Positions 8,966 to 17,411 are shown, counted from the first letter of the stretch. The stretch: DNA of 64,000 bases from Nocardioides deserti (GCF_014266025.1 NZ_JACMYC010000009.1:1-64000); one strand, 5' to 3'. A program made the numbers and translations. Notes: generated by a model from the sequence alone, not told the origin.

Positions 8966-10135
8966 GTGGAACGGATCAGCCCCACCCTGCTCAGCTGGGC
9001 GTCGGTGCTCGAGGAGGGCACTCGCGCCCAGGCCGTGACGACCGCGTCGATGCCCTTCATCCACCCGCACGTCGCGCTGATGCCCGACGCCCACCTCGGC
9101 CTCGGCGCGACCGTCGGGTCGGTGATCCCGACGAGGGGCGCGATCATCCCGGCCGCGGTCGGCGTGGACATCGGCTGCGGGATGATCGCGGTCCGCACCC
9201 AGCACTCCGCCGCCGACCTCCCCGGCGACCGGCGGCGGCTGCGCGAGGCCGTCGAGCGGGCGGTCCCGCTGTCGGCGGGCGCCCGCAACGACGCGGTGAC
9301 CCGCGACCACACCCGCGAGCGGCTGACCCTGCTGCGCAGCGAGGCCGAGGAGATCGGCCTGGACCCCGCGTCGTACGCCAAGCACTGGGAGCTGCAGCTC
9401 GGCACCCTCGGCTCGGGCAACCACTTCATCGAGGTCAGCCTCGACGAGGAGGACCGGGTCTGGCTGTTCCTGCACTCCGGCTCCCGCGGCGTCGGCAACA
9501 AGATCGCCCAGAAGCACGTCGCGGTCGCCCGGAAGCGGTGCGAGCGCGAGGGCATCGACCTCCCCGACCGGGACCTTGCGTGGCTCGCCGAGGGCACGCG
9601 CGAGTTCGACGCCTACATCCGCGAGATGCAGTGGGCGCAGCACTACGCGCTGCTCAACCGCGAGGAGATGATGGACCGCCTCGTCGCCGAGGTGGAGCGG
9701 TGGACCGGCGGAGCCGTCGAGCGCACCGAGGAGATCAACTGCCACCACAACTACACCGAGCGCGAGACGCACTTCGGCGAGGACGTGTGGCTCTCGCGCA
9801 AGGGTGCGATCAACGCCGAGGCCGGCCGGCCCGGCCTCATCCCCGGCTCGATGGGGACGGCGTCGTACGTCGTCGTCGGCCGTGGCGACGAGGACTCGCT
9901 CCGCTCCGCGCCGCACGGGGCGGGCCGGAGCTTCTCGCGGACGCGGGCGCGCAAGACGTTCTCCCAGGACGACCTGCGAGCCGCGATGGCCGGCATCGAG
10001 TACCGCGACACCTCCGCCTTCATCGACGAGATCCCCGCCGCCTACAAGGACATCGACGTCGTCATGGCCGACGCCCGCGACCTGGTCGAGGTCCGGCACG
10101 TGCTGCGCCAGATCGTCAACGTCAAGGGCGACTGA
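8966..10135 (+). CDS. rtcB: RNA ligase RtcB
   Basis: 389 aa 3'-phosphate/5'-hydroxyl RNA ligase. It joins RNA ends in a GTP- and Mn-dependent reaction, as in RNA repair or tRNA maturation. Metal-binding motifs are visible: MPDAHLGLGATVGSV, GVDIGCGMIAVRT, LGSGNHFIEV, HSGSRGVGNK, NCHHNY. The guanylylated His lies in SAPHGAGRSFSR near the C-terminus, with GSMGTASYVVVG before it. The length is that of the short bacterial RtcB subgroup. No archease, RtcA or RtcR gene is adjacent. The last 14 bases overlap the convergent membrane-protein gene. Confidence 0.95.
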   Translation: MERISPTLLSWASVLEEGTRAQAVTTASMPFIHPHVALMPDAHLGLGATVGSVIPTRGAIIPAAVGVDIGCGMIAVRTQHSAADLPGDRRRLREAVERAVPLSAGARNDAVTRDHTRERLTLLRSEAEEIGLDPASYAKHWELQLGTLGSGNHFIEVSLDEEDRVWLFLHSGSRGVGNKIAQKHVAVARKRCEREGIDLPDRDLAWLAEGTREFDAYIREMQWAQHYALLNREEMMDRLVAEVERWTGGAVERTEEINCHHNYTERETHFGEDVWLSRKGAINAEAGRPGLIPGSMGTASYVVVGRGDEDSLRSAPHGAGRSFSRTRARKTFSQDDLRAAMAGIEYRDTSAFIDEIPAAYKDIDVVMADARDLVEVRHVLRQIVNVKGD

Positions 10136-10838
10136 GGACGGGCGCCGGCTCCGCGACGGCGAGCGTCGTGCCGGCAGCAGGGATGGTGGCGGGCGGCCTG
10201 CCGGCTCGGGCGGTGGCGAGGGCGACGAGCACCAGCCCGGCGCCGAGGACGACGCCGTGCAGCACGCGCACGCCCGGCGTGCCGAAGAACTGCGGCAGGT
10301 AGGTGACGAGGCCGAGGCCGGCCAGCACGCCGCCGGCGCGTCCGAGACGACCGGTGTGCCAGAGGCCGTGGGCGAGCCGGCCTCCGACGAGGACGAGCAC
10401 GAGCAGCCCCAGCCCGAAGGTCGTGACCTCCAGGGGTGCGTAGCGGAAGGCGTCGGCGACCGAGAGCACCCCGGCGTCACCGGAGTCGAGGGCATGCCGT
10501 CCCACGGCGTGCAGGCCGTAGGCCTCGGCGCCGTAGTAGGGCAGCAGCAGTGCGACGGCGAGCCACGCCCGCGACTCCGCCTCCCGCACGGGCCGCCCGG
10601 TCCAGGGCCACGGCGGTGCGGCGGAGGCGACCCGCAGGGCCACGGCGATGGCGACGAAGCCGACCATGCCGAGGGCGTGCGAGAGCAGCCAGGCGGTCGA
10701 CGCGAAGTCGGCCGCCCCGGCCGCGCCGGACTCGGGGCCGTAGGGACGCAGCGCCGGGTAGGTGGCGAGCGCGACGCCGGCGACGGCGAGGGCAACGGCG
10801 GTGGTCGTGGCGGCGGTGGCGGGGCGCGAGCGGTTCAT
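10122..10838 (-). CDS. Multi-pass membrane protein (unrecognised), TetR-divergon partner
   Basis: 238 aa with five or six predicted membrane segments (for example TTTAVALAVAGVALATYP, LLSHALGMVGFVAIAVAL, FGLGLLVLVLVGGRLAHGL). No transporter signature is recognised. ATG at 10838 follows a good ribosome site (GGAGG, 7 bases upstream). It is transcribed divergently from a TetR regulator, and the shared 104-base spacer carries two matching dyads. The simplest reading is that the regulator represses this gene. The encoded protein might sense or export a hydrophobic compound, but that is speculation. Confidence 0.8.
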   Translation of the reverse strand: MNRSRPATAATTTAVALAVAGVALATYPALRPYGPESGAAGAADFASTAWLLSHALGMVGFVAIAVALRVASAAPPWPWTGRPVREAESRAWLAVALLLPYYGAEAYGLHAVGRHALDSGDAGVLSVADAFRYAPLEVTTFGLGLLVLVLVGGRLAHGLWHTGRLGRAGGVLAGLGLVTYLPQFFGTPGVRVLHGVVLGAGLVLVALATARAGRPPATIPAAGTTLAVAEPAPVLSRP

Positions 10839-10854
10839 TGATCCTCCAAAGTGT

Positions 10855-10865
10855 GAGCGGTGCTC
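10855..10865. promoter_or_regulatory. TetR-type operator, site 1
   Basis: GAGC-GGT-GCTC, a short perfect dyad just upstream of the membrane-protein gene. The segment 10855-10866 is an exact inverted copy of 10908-10919. The pairing of two such dyads in the spacer between a tetR gene and its divergent neighbour is the typical layout for autoregulation. Confidence 0.6.
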
Positions 10866-10907
10866 TCTGTTCGAGGCGAGCGTGGCACACGCATGCCACC
10901 GATGGCA

Positions 10908-10920
10908 AGAGCACCGCTCT
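10908..10920. promoter_or_regulatory. TetR-type operator, site 2
   Basis: AGAGC-ACC-GCTCT, a perfect 5-3-5 dyad 23 bases before the regulator's ATG, probably overlapping its promoter. It is the inverted twin of the dyad at 10855; binding by the adjacent TetR protein is inferred. Confidence 0.6.
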
Positions 10921-10942
10921 CTCTTTGTGCCATGCTGGTGCC

Positions 10943-11617
10943 ATGACCGGAGCACCGACGCCGCGGGCGGTCGCGCGGGCCGAGACCACCGCCCGGATCA
11001 AGGAGCTGGCGCTCGCACAGCTGGCCGAGAGCGGCGCCTCGTCGCTCTCCCTACGGGCCGTCGCGCGTGCGCTCGACCTCGTCTCGAGCGCGATCTACCG
11101 CTACTACGCCAGCCGCGACGAGCTGATCACCGCGCTGATCGTCGACGCGTACGACGACCTCGCCGCGGCCGTCGAGGTGGCGGTCGAGCACCCGCGGCGC
11201 GGCGCTCGCCACCGGTTCGTGGACGGCTGCGCGGCCATGCGCACCTGGGCGCGCGCGGAGCCACACCGCTGGGCGCTGATCTACGGGTCGGCGATCCCGG
11301 GGTACACCGCCCCGGCCGACACCGTTGCGCCCGCCGCGCGGGTCGTGCGCGCACTGTGCACACCGGTCGCCGACGACCGCGGCATCGGGACCGGCCGGGA
11401 TGTCGGCGGCCGGCTCGGCGCTCAGCTCGACGCGACCGGCGCGGCCCTCGACCTCGACGTCGACCGCGCCACGATGCTCACCCTGATCGGCGCCTTCGGC
11501 CGGCTGGTGGGGCTGCTCACGCTGGAGCTCAACGGCCACTTCGTCGGCGGCCTCGAGCCGGCCGACGACCTGTGGGCCGCCATCGTGGAGCGCGAGGCGG
11601 ACGACCTCGGGCTGTGA
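10943..11617 (+). CDS. TetR/AcrR-family transcriptional regulator
   Basis: 224 aa. The N-terminal DNA-binding domain shows the family pattern: ARIKELALAQLAESGASS, then SLRAVARALDLVSSAIYRYY followed by ASRDELI, a classic TetR helix-turn-helix with the YxYYxSRDEL exit. The C-terminal domain (residues 90-224) is a helical ligand pocket resembling the WHG-type subgroup. ATG at 10943 is preceded 6 bases upstream by CATGCT, so it may be leaderless. It is divergent from the membrane protein, with paired dyads in between that it probably binds. The ligand is unknown. Confidence 0.92.
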   Translation: MTGAPTPRAVARAETTARIKELALAQLAESGASSLSLRAVARALDLVSSAIYRYYASRDELITALIVDAYDDLAAAVEVAVEHPRRGARHRFVDGCAAMRTWARAEPHRWALIYGSAIPGYTAPADTVAPAARVVRALCTPVADDRGIGTGRDVGGRLGAQLDATGAALDLDVDRATMLTLIGAFGRLVGLLTLELNGHFVGGLEPADDLWAAIVEREADDLGL

Positions 11618-11683
11618 GCGGCTCGCGGCCCGGCCGTGCCGCGAGCCGTGACCGCGTAGGTGCCGGTCCGTAGGCTCGAGCAC

Positions 11684-12550
11684 GTGACCACGGTGCGCGA
11701 ACGGCTGGGCCAGGCGCTCTTCCTGCGGGTCGCCGGGCCCGACGGGGCGAAGCAGGCCGCCCGCATCCACGGCCGCCCCGGCCCGCGGTGGTTCGAGCCC
11801 GACAGCCCCATCGCCCGCGTGCACGGCGACGCGTCGATGTTCGTGGGCGGCATCCGGGCGCTGCTCCTGCAGACGCTCCACCCGGCCGCGATGCGCGCGG
11901 TCTCGGAGCACTCCGGCTTCCGCGGCGACATGTGGGGCCGGCTCGCCCGTACCAGCACGTTCCTGGCGGTCACGACCTTCGGGCACGCCGACGACGCGCA
12001 GCAGGCGGTCGACATGGTGCGCCGCATCCACGACCGGATCACCGGCAGGATGCCGGACGGGTCGGCGTACGCCGCGAGCGACCCGCACCTGCTGAGGTGG
12101 GTCCACGTCGCGGAGGTCGACAGCTTCCTGCTGGCCCACACGACGTACGGCGCGGAGCCGCTCGACCAGGCCGGCCGCGACGAGTACGTCGCCCAGGTCG
12201 GCGAGGTCGCCCGCCGGCTCGGCGTGATCGACCCGCCGACGAACGAGGCCGAGCTGCGCGAGGCGCTGGCGGCGTACCGTCCTGAGCTGCGCGGCACCCC
12301 CGAGGCCCGTGAGGCCGTGCGCTACCTGCTCTTCAAGCCGCCGCTCCCGCTGCCGGCCCGCGCGCCGTACGGCGTGCTGGTCGCCGCCGCGGTCGGGCTG
12401 ATGCCGGCCTGGACCCGCCGCCACCTGCTGCTGCCGTGGCTGCCGGTCTCGGAGCGGACGGTCGTGCGGGTGCTGGGCTCGTTCGCGGTCGGAACGATCC
12501 GGTGGGCGATGACGGCCTCGGGCCCGGCCGCACCGCGCACGGCCTCCTGA
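11684..12550 (+). CDS. Oxygenase MpaB family protein (DUF2236)
   Basis: 288 aa. It carries the conserved pattern of the MpaB/latex-clearing-protein family of b-type haem oxygenases: IARVHGDASMFVGGIRALL, LHPAAMRAVSEHS, and WVHVAEVDSFLLAH with candidate haem-ligand His residues. A hydrophobic stretch occurs near the C-terminus (PYGVLVAAAVGLMPAW). GTG at 11684 was preferred to one at 11660 because TAGGCT (11671-11676) lies 7 bases before it, the spacing seen for leaderless genes here. The substrate is unknown. It follows the TetR gene on the same strand by 66 bases but has its own promoter. Confidence 0.85.
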   Translation: MTTVRERLGQALFLRVAGPDGAKQAARIHGRPGPRWFEPDSPIARVHGDASMFVGGIRALLLQTLHPAAMRAVSEHSGFRGDMWGRLARTSTFLAVTTFGHADDAQQAVDMVRRIHDRITGRMPDGSAYAASDPHLLRWVHVAEVDSFLLAHTTYGAEPLDQAGRDEYVAQVGEVARRLGVIDPPTNEAELREALAAYRPELRGTPEAREAVRYLLFKPPLPLPARAPYGVLVAAAVGLMPAWTRRHLLLPWLPVSERTVVRVLGSFAVGTIRWAMTASGPAAPRTAS

Positions 12551-12636
12551 GACGCGCCGTTCCCCGAGCCGGTTTCTTGAGGCAACCCTGAGCCGTTCTT
12601 GCGCGCTCGGCGGGTCGGCGTTCCTAGGCTGCTCGC

Positions 12637-13893
12637 ATGGGGACCCCTTCCGCCCGCCGTCGTGCCCGCCGTCGCGTCTGGGCGCTGGCACTCGTCGTCG
12701 GCCTGCTGGCCTCGCTGCTGGCCGCGCTCGGCCCCGCAGCGCCCGCCCAGGCCGCCAACGGAACCGTGCGCGGGCAGGTGATCAACCCGCAGGGCGGCAA
12801 GGTCAACCTGAAGATGCTGTGGTTCAGCAAGGACTGGCGCTACCTCGGCGAGCGCCGGGTCACCTCCGACATCTACTCGCTGTCGCTCCCGCCCGGGACC
12901 TACCACCTGCAGTTCGTCGACCAGCGGCCCGCGTACGACGTCACCAAGTACGCCCCGGCCGACGTCACCGTCCGGCTCGGTTCCGGCCAACGCATCCAGA
13001 AGGACGTCCGGCTCGAGCGCGGCGCCGCGATCACCGGCACGGTCCGCGCCGGCGGCAGGCCGGCGGCCGGCGCTCGTGTGGTGGCCGCCAACACCTTCCG
13101 CCAGTCCTACGAGACCAAGGCCAACGCCAAGGGCCAGTTCGCCATCGGCGGGCTGCCGAGCAGCAGCTACTCGGTGTGGGGCTACGACCGGCAGGCCCAG
13201 TTCGTCGGTCCCAGCGTCTACCTGCGGGGCCTGAAGCGCGGCAAGGTCGCCGACACGAAGGTGGTGCTCGGCAAGCGCGGCGGCAGCCTGCTTGTCGACC
13301 TGCAGAAGCCGGACGGCAGCCGGATGGACGGCAGCTTCTTCGTCACGGTCAGCAGCAAGCGCACCGGCCAGTTCTGGACCGCGAAGGCCAAGAGCGGGAC
13401 GGTGACCTTCCAAGGCCTCTTCCCCGGCAAGTACGTCATGGACGCGCCCGGCGTCGGCATCTGGCTCGCCCGCCGCGGCAACGTCTCCGGTGCCTTCGTC
13501 AAGGCCGGCCGTGCCGACCTTGCGAGCACCTTCCGCTGGACCAAGCGCGGCGCCTGGGTGACCGGCAGCGTCGTCGACGAGTCCGAGCCCGACATCGCGC
13601 TCGGCGGCGCGCAGGTCCTGCTCTTCGACAGGTCCGGCGCCAAGGTCGCGACCGCCACGACCAACGACGCCGGGCGGTTCACCCTCAGCGGCGCGATCCT
13701 CAGCCAGAAGGGCATGACGATCGTCGCCTCGCCCGGCCCCTACACCGACTACCTCGGCCCCGGCGACGCCGGCAAGTGCCGCTTCGGCCGCACCGAGCTC
13801 AGCGGGATCTCGGTGCGCACCAGCGAGCAGACCGACGTCGGCGACGTGCTGCTGCCCCGCAAGCCCGGCCAGAGCGGGGCCTGCGCGGCCTGA
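12637..13893 (+). CDS. Secreted carboxypeptidase-regulatory-like (CnaB-fold) protein
   Basis: 418 aa. It has an Arg-rich n-region (RRRARRRVW), a hydrophobic core (ALALVVGLLASLLAALG) and a likely AQA-type signal-peptidase site near residue 40, so it should be exported. The mature part is built of repeated beta-sandwich domains of the CarboxypepD_reg/CnaB type (NGTVRGQVINPQGGKVNLKM, ITGTVRAGGRPAAGARVVAA, VTGSVVDESEPDIALGGAQV). There is no catalytic site, lipobox or sortase signal. It is probably a secreted adhesive or structural protein. ATG at 12637 is preceded by TAGGCT 6 bases upstream (12625-12630). It stands alone. Confidence 0.85.
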   Translation: MGTPSARRRARRRVWALALVVGLLASLLAALGPAAPAQAANGTVRGQVINPQGGKVNLKMLWFSKDWRYLGERRVTSDIYSLSLPPGTYHLQFVDQRPAYDVTKYAPADVTVRLGSGQRIQKDVRLERGAAITGTVRAGGRPAAGARVVAANTFRQSYETKANAKGQFAIGGLPSSSYSVWGYDRQAQFVGPSVYLRGLKRGKVADTKVVLGKRGGSLLVDLQKPDGSRMDGSFFVTVSSKRTGQFWTAKAKSGTVTFQGLFPGKYVMDAPGVGIWLARRGNVSGAFVKAGRADLASTFRWTKRGAWVTGSVVDESEPDIALGGAQVLLFDRSGAKVATATTNDAGRFTLSGAILSQKGMTIVASPGPYTDYLGPGDAGKCRFGRTELSGISVRTSEQTDVGDVLLPRKPGQSGACAA

Positions 13894-13960
13894 GCGGCCT
13901 GAACGGCTCGGTCACCGAACTGACCACTGGGCGTGCCAGAGGTGGCGACTCGGCCGAGGG

Positions 13961-14335
13961 TCAGGCGACGGTCATGTCCGCGTCGCCCCAGTAGGCGCGC
14001 ATGCTGGTGATCCGCGCGTCGTCGTCGAAGGTCATCACGTCGAAGGGCGCCAGCACGTAGGTCTGGTCGCCGGCCTTCGTGCGCACCTCGAACGCGAACA
14101 CCGCCTCTCCCGCGACCACACGAGCGTCGACGAGCCGGGTCTCCTGCTCGAGCCCCTCGAGGGTGGCGTAGAAGGCGTGGATCGCCTCGCGCGTCGTCAG
14201 CGGCTCGCTGCCGACCGGGTCCTCGACGGTCGCGCCCTCGGCGTACAGGTCGACGATCTGGTCGGCGGTCCCCGTCGCGACCAGCTCGACGTACTTCTCG
14301 ACGACGGCGCGGACGGCTTCGTTGCTCGCAGGCAT
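13961..14335 (-). CDS. Ketosteroid isomerase-like (delta5-3-ketosteroid isomerase) protein
   Basis: 124 aa, the size of bacterial delta5-3-ketosteroid isomerase. The catalytic set aligns by eye with the Pseudomonas enzymes: Tyr15 in VEKYVELVATG, Asp39 in GATVEDPVGS, and Asp99 in APFDVMTFDDD, followed by RITSMRAYWGD. The enzyme moves a steroid double bond through a dienolate. The presence of all three residues makes a true isomerase more likely than a generic NTF2/SnoaL protein, but no other steroid gene is nearby. ATG at 14335 has TAGGTT 7 bases upstream; its promoter lies back-to-back with that of the HD protein. Confidence 0.82.
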   Translation of the reverse strand: MPASNEAVRAVVEKYVELVATGTADQIVDLYAEGATVEDPVGSEPLTTREAIHAFYATLEGLEQETRLVDARVVAGEAVFAFEVRTKAGDQTYVLAPFDVMTFDDDARITSMRAYWGDADMTVA

Positions 14336-14369
14336 GGCCCGCAACCTAGCCGTTTGCCAGACTGGGCGG

Positions 14370-15023
14370 GTGGACGACGACCATCTGCTCGCCTCCTGGC
14401 CGCTGACCACCGGCGAGGAGGTGCGCGACCAGCTCGCCGCGGCGTACGGCTCGCCCGACCGCGACTACCACGACCTCCGGCACCTGACCGAGGTGCTCGC
14501 CCGGCTCGAGGAGCTCGCCGGGCGCGGGGCGGTCTTCGACCGGCTGCCGGTGGTGCTGGCAGCGTGGTTCCACGACGGGGTGTACGACGGCGAGCGGGAC
14601 GCCGAGGAGCGCTCGGCCGCGTGGGCCGAGGACGCGCTGACCGCCCTGGTCGACCCGGCGGGCGACCAGGCGGTGGACGAGGCCGTGGTCGCGGAGGTCG
14701 TGCGGCTGGTGCGGCTCACCGAGACCCACCGGCCCGAGGACGACGACGCAAACGGCTGCGCCCTCTCCGACGCCGACCTCGCGATCCTGGCGGCGCCGCG
14801 CGGGCGGTACGACGAGTACGTCGCGGCCGTGCGCCGCGAGTTCGCCCACCTCGACGAGGAGACCTTCCGCGAGGGCCGCGCGCAGGTGCTCCTCTCGCTC
14901 GCCGAGAAGGAGCACCTGTTCCACACCGCCTGGGCGCGCGAGCACTGGGAGGGACCCGCCCGCGCCAACCTGGCCCGCGAGCTCGACGAGCTGTCCCGGA
15001 CGCCCGCGTCGGCCCGGGTGTGA
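14370..15023 (+). CDS. HD-domain metal-dependent phosphohydrolase-like protein
   Basis: 217 aa cytosolic helical protein. Family features are YHDLRHLTEVLARL near the N-terminus, AAWFHDGVYD (the HD pair) near residue 70, and the downstream acidic/His residues LTETHRPEDDDANGCALSDADLAIL. This matches the predicted metal-dependent HD-domain proteins common in actinobacteria, whose substrate is not established. The GTG start at 14370 has CAGACT 6 bases upstream and no ribosome site. It converges on the DUF4031 gene with 3 bases between them. Confidence 0.85.
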   Translation: MDDDHLLASWPLTTGEEVRDQLAAAYGSPDRDYHDLRHLTEVLARLEELAGRGAVFDRLPVVLAAWFHDGVYDGERDAEERSAAWAEDALTALVDPAGDQAVDEAVVAEVVRLVRLTETHRPEDDDANGCALSDADLAILAAPRGRYDEYVAAVRREFAHLDEETFREGRAQVLLSLAEKEHLFHTAWAREHWEGPARANLARELDELSRTPASARV

Positions 15024-15026
15024 TGC

Positions 15027-15287
15027 TCAGGCGCCGCGCTTGCGCCGCCGGAGGCCGGCCGCGACCAGGCGGGCGACCAGCTCGCGCGAGCTGACCGGCG
15101 CGGCGCCGGAGGCGACGACCGTCTCGTACCACTCGGCCGGGACGTCGTAGTGGTCGCGGTCGAAGCCGCGCTCGGGGATGCCGAGCTCGCGCGCGAACGC
15201 GTGCAGCTCCTCGAAGGACGCGTCGCTGGCCAGGTGCGACCACAGCCGGCCGTGGCCGGGTGCGTTCGGCGGGTCGACGAGGATCAC
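15027..15287 (-). CDS. DUF4031 domain protein
   Basis: 86 aa. It matches the short DUF4031 family by its opening VDPPNAPGHGRLWSHLASD and the middle LHAFARELGIPERGFDRDHY with DVP following. The C-terminus is basic (RRRKRGA). The function is unknown; no signal or membrane segment is seen. GTG at 15287 lies 16 bases after the cutC stop, so the two are probably one transcript. Confidence 0.85.
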   Translation of the reverse strand: MILVDPPNAPGHGRLWSHLASDASFEELHAFARELGIPERGFDRDHYDVPAEWYETVVASGAAPVSSRELVARLVAAGLRRRKRGA

Positions 15288-15303
15288 GGCAGACCCGTAC
15301 CCC

Positions 15304-15999
15304 TCAGCCGAGCAGCCGGCGCCACGAGCGGACGTGGCCGGACTCGACGTAGGAGCGGTGCGACGCGCCGGGGCGGACCTGGGTGTCGACCGCGAGCTGG
15401 CGGACGCCGGCCCGCAGCAGCCACGGGACCTGCTCGGCCTGGAGCCCGCCGCCCGCCACGAGCAGCCCGGCGACGGCCGGGTCCGCGGCGGCGGCCAGCA
15501 GGTCGTCGTACCCGACGGTCATGCCCTGGGGCGACCCGGCGGAGCGCACGCCGGCCAGGCCGGGCAGGCCGAGCACGCGGCGCCAGGAGCGGCGCGGGTC
15601 GAGGGTGGCGTCGAAGGCCTCGGAGAAGACCCAGGGCAGCCCGTCGGGCAGCTGCTCGGCCAGCGCCGTGCAGACCGCGACGTCCACCTCGAGGTCGGCG
15701 TCGAGGAAGCCGAAGCCGAACCCGGCCGCCCCGCACGCGGCGTAGTCGGCCGCCAGCCCGACCAGCCGGGCGAGCTCGCCGCCGGTGGTGGTCCAGGAGT
15801 CGCCCAGCCGGAGCTCGACGAGCACGGGCAGGTCCGACTCCCGGCAGACCGCCGAGACCAGGGCCGGTTCCGGCGACAGGCCGCCGGGTGCGGCCAGCCG
15901 CAGCCGGTCCGCCCCGCCCTCGGCGGCGCCGGGCACGTCCCGCTCGTGCGCGACGGCGACCTCGAGCACCGCTCCTCGCCCCGGGTCGCCTGCGTCCAT
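15304..15999 (-). CDS. cutC: CutC-family copper homeostasis protein
   Basis: 231 aa TIM-barrel protein of the CutC family, associated with copper tolerance although its reaction is not settled. Visible family segments are LEVAVAHERDVPGAAEGGAD, a central GFGFGFLDADLEVDV and FSEAFDATLDPRRSWRRVL, and GLLVAGGG near the C-terminus. ATG at 15999 has TAGCCT (complement of 16006-16011) 6 bases upstream, a leaderless pattern. It is the first gene of a two-gene unit with the DUF4031 protein. Confidence 0.87.
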   Translation of the reverse strand: MDAGDPGRGAVLEVAVAHERDVPGAAEGGADRLRLAAPGGLSPEPALVSAVCRESDLPVLVELRLGDSWTTTGGELARLVGLAADYAACGAAGFGFGFLDADLEVDVAVCTALAEQLPDGLPWVFSEAFDATLDPRRSWRRVLGLPGLAGVRSAGSPQGMTVGYDDLLAAAADPAVAGLLVAGGGLQAEQVPWLLRAGVRQLAVDTQVRPGASHRSYVESGHVRSWRRLLG

Positions 16000-16008
16000 G
16001 CGCCCAGG

Positions 16009-16254
16009 CTAGGGCGCGGACCCGCCCGCTGGCGCCCAGCGCCGCGCCACGTCGGCCAGGACCCGCCCGACCAGCGCCGGCGGCGGCTGCTCCCAGACCT
16101 CGTCCCAGGTCGTGCGTCCGTCGGCGACGCGGGCCGCGAGGGCCTGGAGCTCGACCGGGGCGTCCGGTCCGCAGGCGGCGGCCAACGACTCGCGCAGGCC
16201 GGCGTCGAGGGGCTCGTCCCCCGTCGGGCCTGTTGTGCTGGCCGGGCCCGTCAT
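16009..16254 (-). CDS. Small unrecognised protein, last gene of the helical operon
   Basis: 81 aa, no recognised domain. The sequence is acidic and helical with a WDEVWEQPPPALVG segment. Its ATG overlaps the stop of the 239-aa upstream protein (ATGA), so it is translationally coupled to it. The position after two WXG-like helical proteins would suit a small partner or chaperone-like protein, but nothing in the sequence proves this. Confidence 0.6.
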   Translation of the reverse strand: MTGPASTTGPTGDEPLDAGLRESLAAACGPDAPVELQALAARVADGRTTWDEVWEQPPPALVGRVLADVARRWAPAGGSAP

Positions 16255-16970
16255 GCCGCGAGCTCCGCGAACGCCGCCAGCCGGTCGCGCTGGGTGTCGG
16301 CCCAGTCCGCGACGTCACGCTGCAGGTCGAGCACCGTGTCGACCAGGTCGATCACGCGGCGTACGTCGTCGATGATGTCGGTGACCGCGTCGAGCCCGCG
16401 CAGCGCCAGCTCCGCGGCGAACGTCGCCCAGCCGGTCGGTCCGCCGACGCGGGCGAGCAGGCGGCGGGCCAGGCGGGCGATGGCCTTGCCGAGCTCGACG
16501 AGCAGCATCTCGACCTTCACCCCGAGCCGCTCGGAGACGTCGGCGACCTCCTCGTAGAGCAGCCAGCCACCGTGGACGACGGCGGCGAGCCCGCGCGCGG
16601 CGACCGCCTGGACGCCGAGGTCGAGCGTGAACGTCGTGCCCGCGGCGCCGTCCCAGCGCGGGTCGACGGTGGCCGCGACGGAGGCGAGGTTCTCCGACCA
16701 GGTGCCGAGGGCGTCGGCGACCTGGCGGCAGGCGGTGGCGTTCTGCCGGATGGCGCCGTAGTCGCCGGTGAGCGGGAGCACCAGCAGCTCCTGCAGCGAG
16801 CCCTCGGGCAGCAGCGGCAGCCCGGCGCCGACCCGGTTGAGGGCGCGGATGCCGGTGTTGACGACGTCGCGCAGCGCCGAGATCGCGCCGTCCCAGGCCT
16901 CGAAGGTCACGTCGTGCCGGAGCTCGGGCCGGCCGGGGGCCGGGTCGTGGAGGTGCAGGTCGACGAGCAT
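16251..16970 (-). CDS. Helical WXG-like protein (unrecognised)
   Basis: 239 aa, almost entirely predicted helix. It contains a WDG turn (ATVDPRWDGAAGTTFT) near residue 105 between two long amphipathic helices, resembling proteins of the WXG100/type VII secretion superfamily. The second half has several long hydrophobic/amphipathic helices (ALRGLDAVTDIIDDVRRVID). There is no signal peptide and no toxin or enzyme motif. It is coupled on both sides: its ATG overlaps the preceding stop (TGATG) and its stop overlaps the next start (ATGA). No ESX ATPase or mycosin gene is in the window. Confidence 0.6.
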   Translation of the reverse strand: MLVDLHLHDPAPGRPELRHDVTFEAWDGAISALRDVVNTGIRALNRVGAGLPLLPEGSLQELLVLPLTGDYGAIRQNATACRQVADALGTWSENLASVAATVDPRWDGAAGTTFTLDLGVQAVAARGLAAVVHGGWLLYEEVADVSERLGVKVEMLLVELGKAIARLARRLLARVGGPTGWATFAAELALRGLDAVTDIIDDVRRVIDLVDTVLDLQRDVADWADTQRDRLAAFAELAA

Positions 16971-17317
16971 CACGCCGCCTCGGGGAACGGCGAGCCCGGC
17001 AGCTCCGGCACCCGCGGCAGGCAGCCGGGCACGGCCGCGTCGGACGCCTCGAGCTCGCTTGTGGCCACCTCGACGCCGTGCCGGAGGTCGGCGAGCGCGT
17101 CGACCGCCGTACGTCCCGTCGCCTCGAACGCCGCCCGCACCACCTCCATCGCCTCCGCCAACGGCCGCAGCAGGCACACCGGGCTCGGCTCGAACCCGTC
17201 CGGCCGGGCCACCCACCGCACCGCGTGCGCGGTGATCGTCGCGGCCTGGCCGGCCGTCTCGTCGAGGACGCCGGGCAGCCGCCGCAGGTCGTCCCAGTCG
17301 GTCACGAACAGGTCCAT
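16970..17317 (-). CDS. Small helical protein, first gene of the WXG-like operon
   Basis: 115 aa, acidic and helical, close to the size of WXG100 proteins, with WDDLRRLPGVLDETAGQAAT at the start and no clear WXG turn. Not recognised by family. ATG at 17317 follows GGAGG (8 bases upstream). Its stop overlaps the next ATG by one base. It is divergent from the 114-aa gene at 17412. Confidence 0.6.
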   Translation of the reverse strand: MDLFVTDWDDLRRLPGVLDETAGQAATITAHAVRWVARPDGFEPSPVCLLRPLAEAMEVVRAAFEATGRTAVDALADLRHGVEVATSELEASDAAVPGCLPRVPELPGSPFPEAA

Positions 17318-17411
17318 CTCTCCACCTCCGAGGCACCGGTCGCGCCGTGCGTCCGGTCCTCCCGGGTTGCCCGGGACCGGCCCGGCTTGAAACGCGAGCG
17401 ACCATGGGGCT

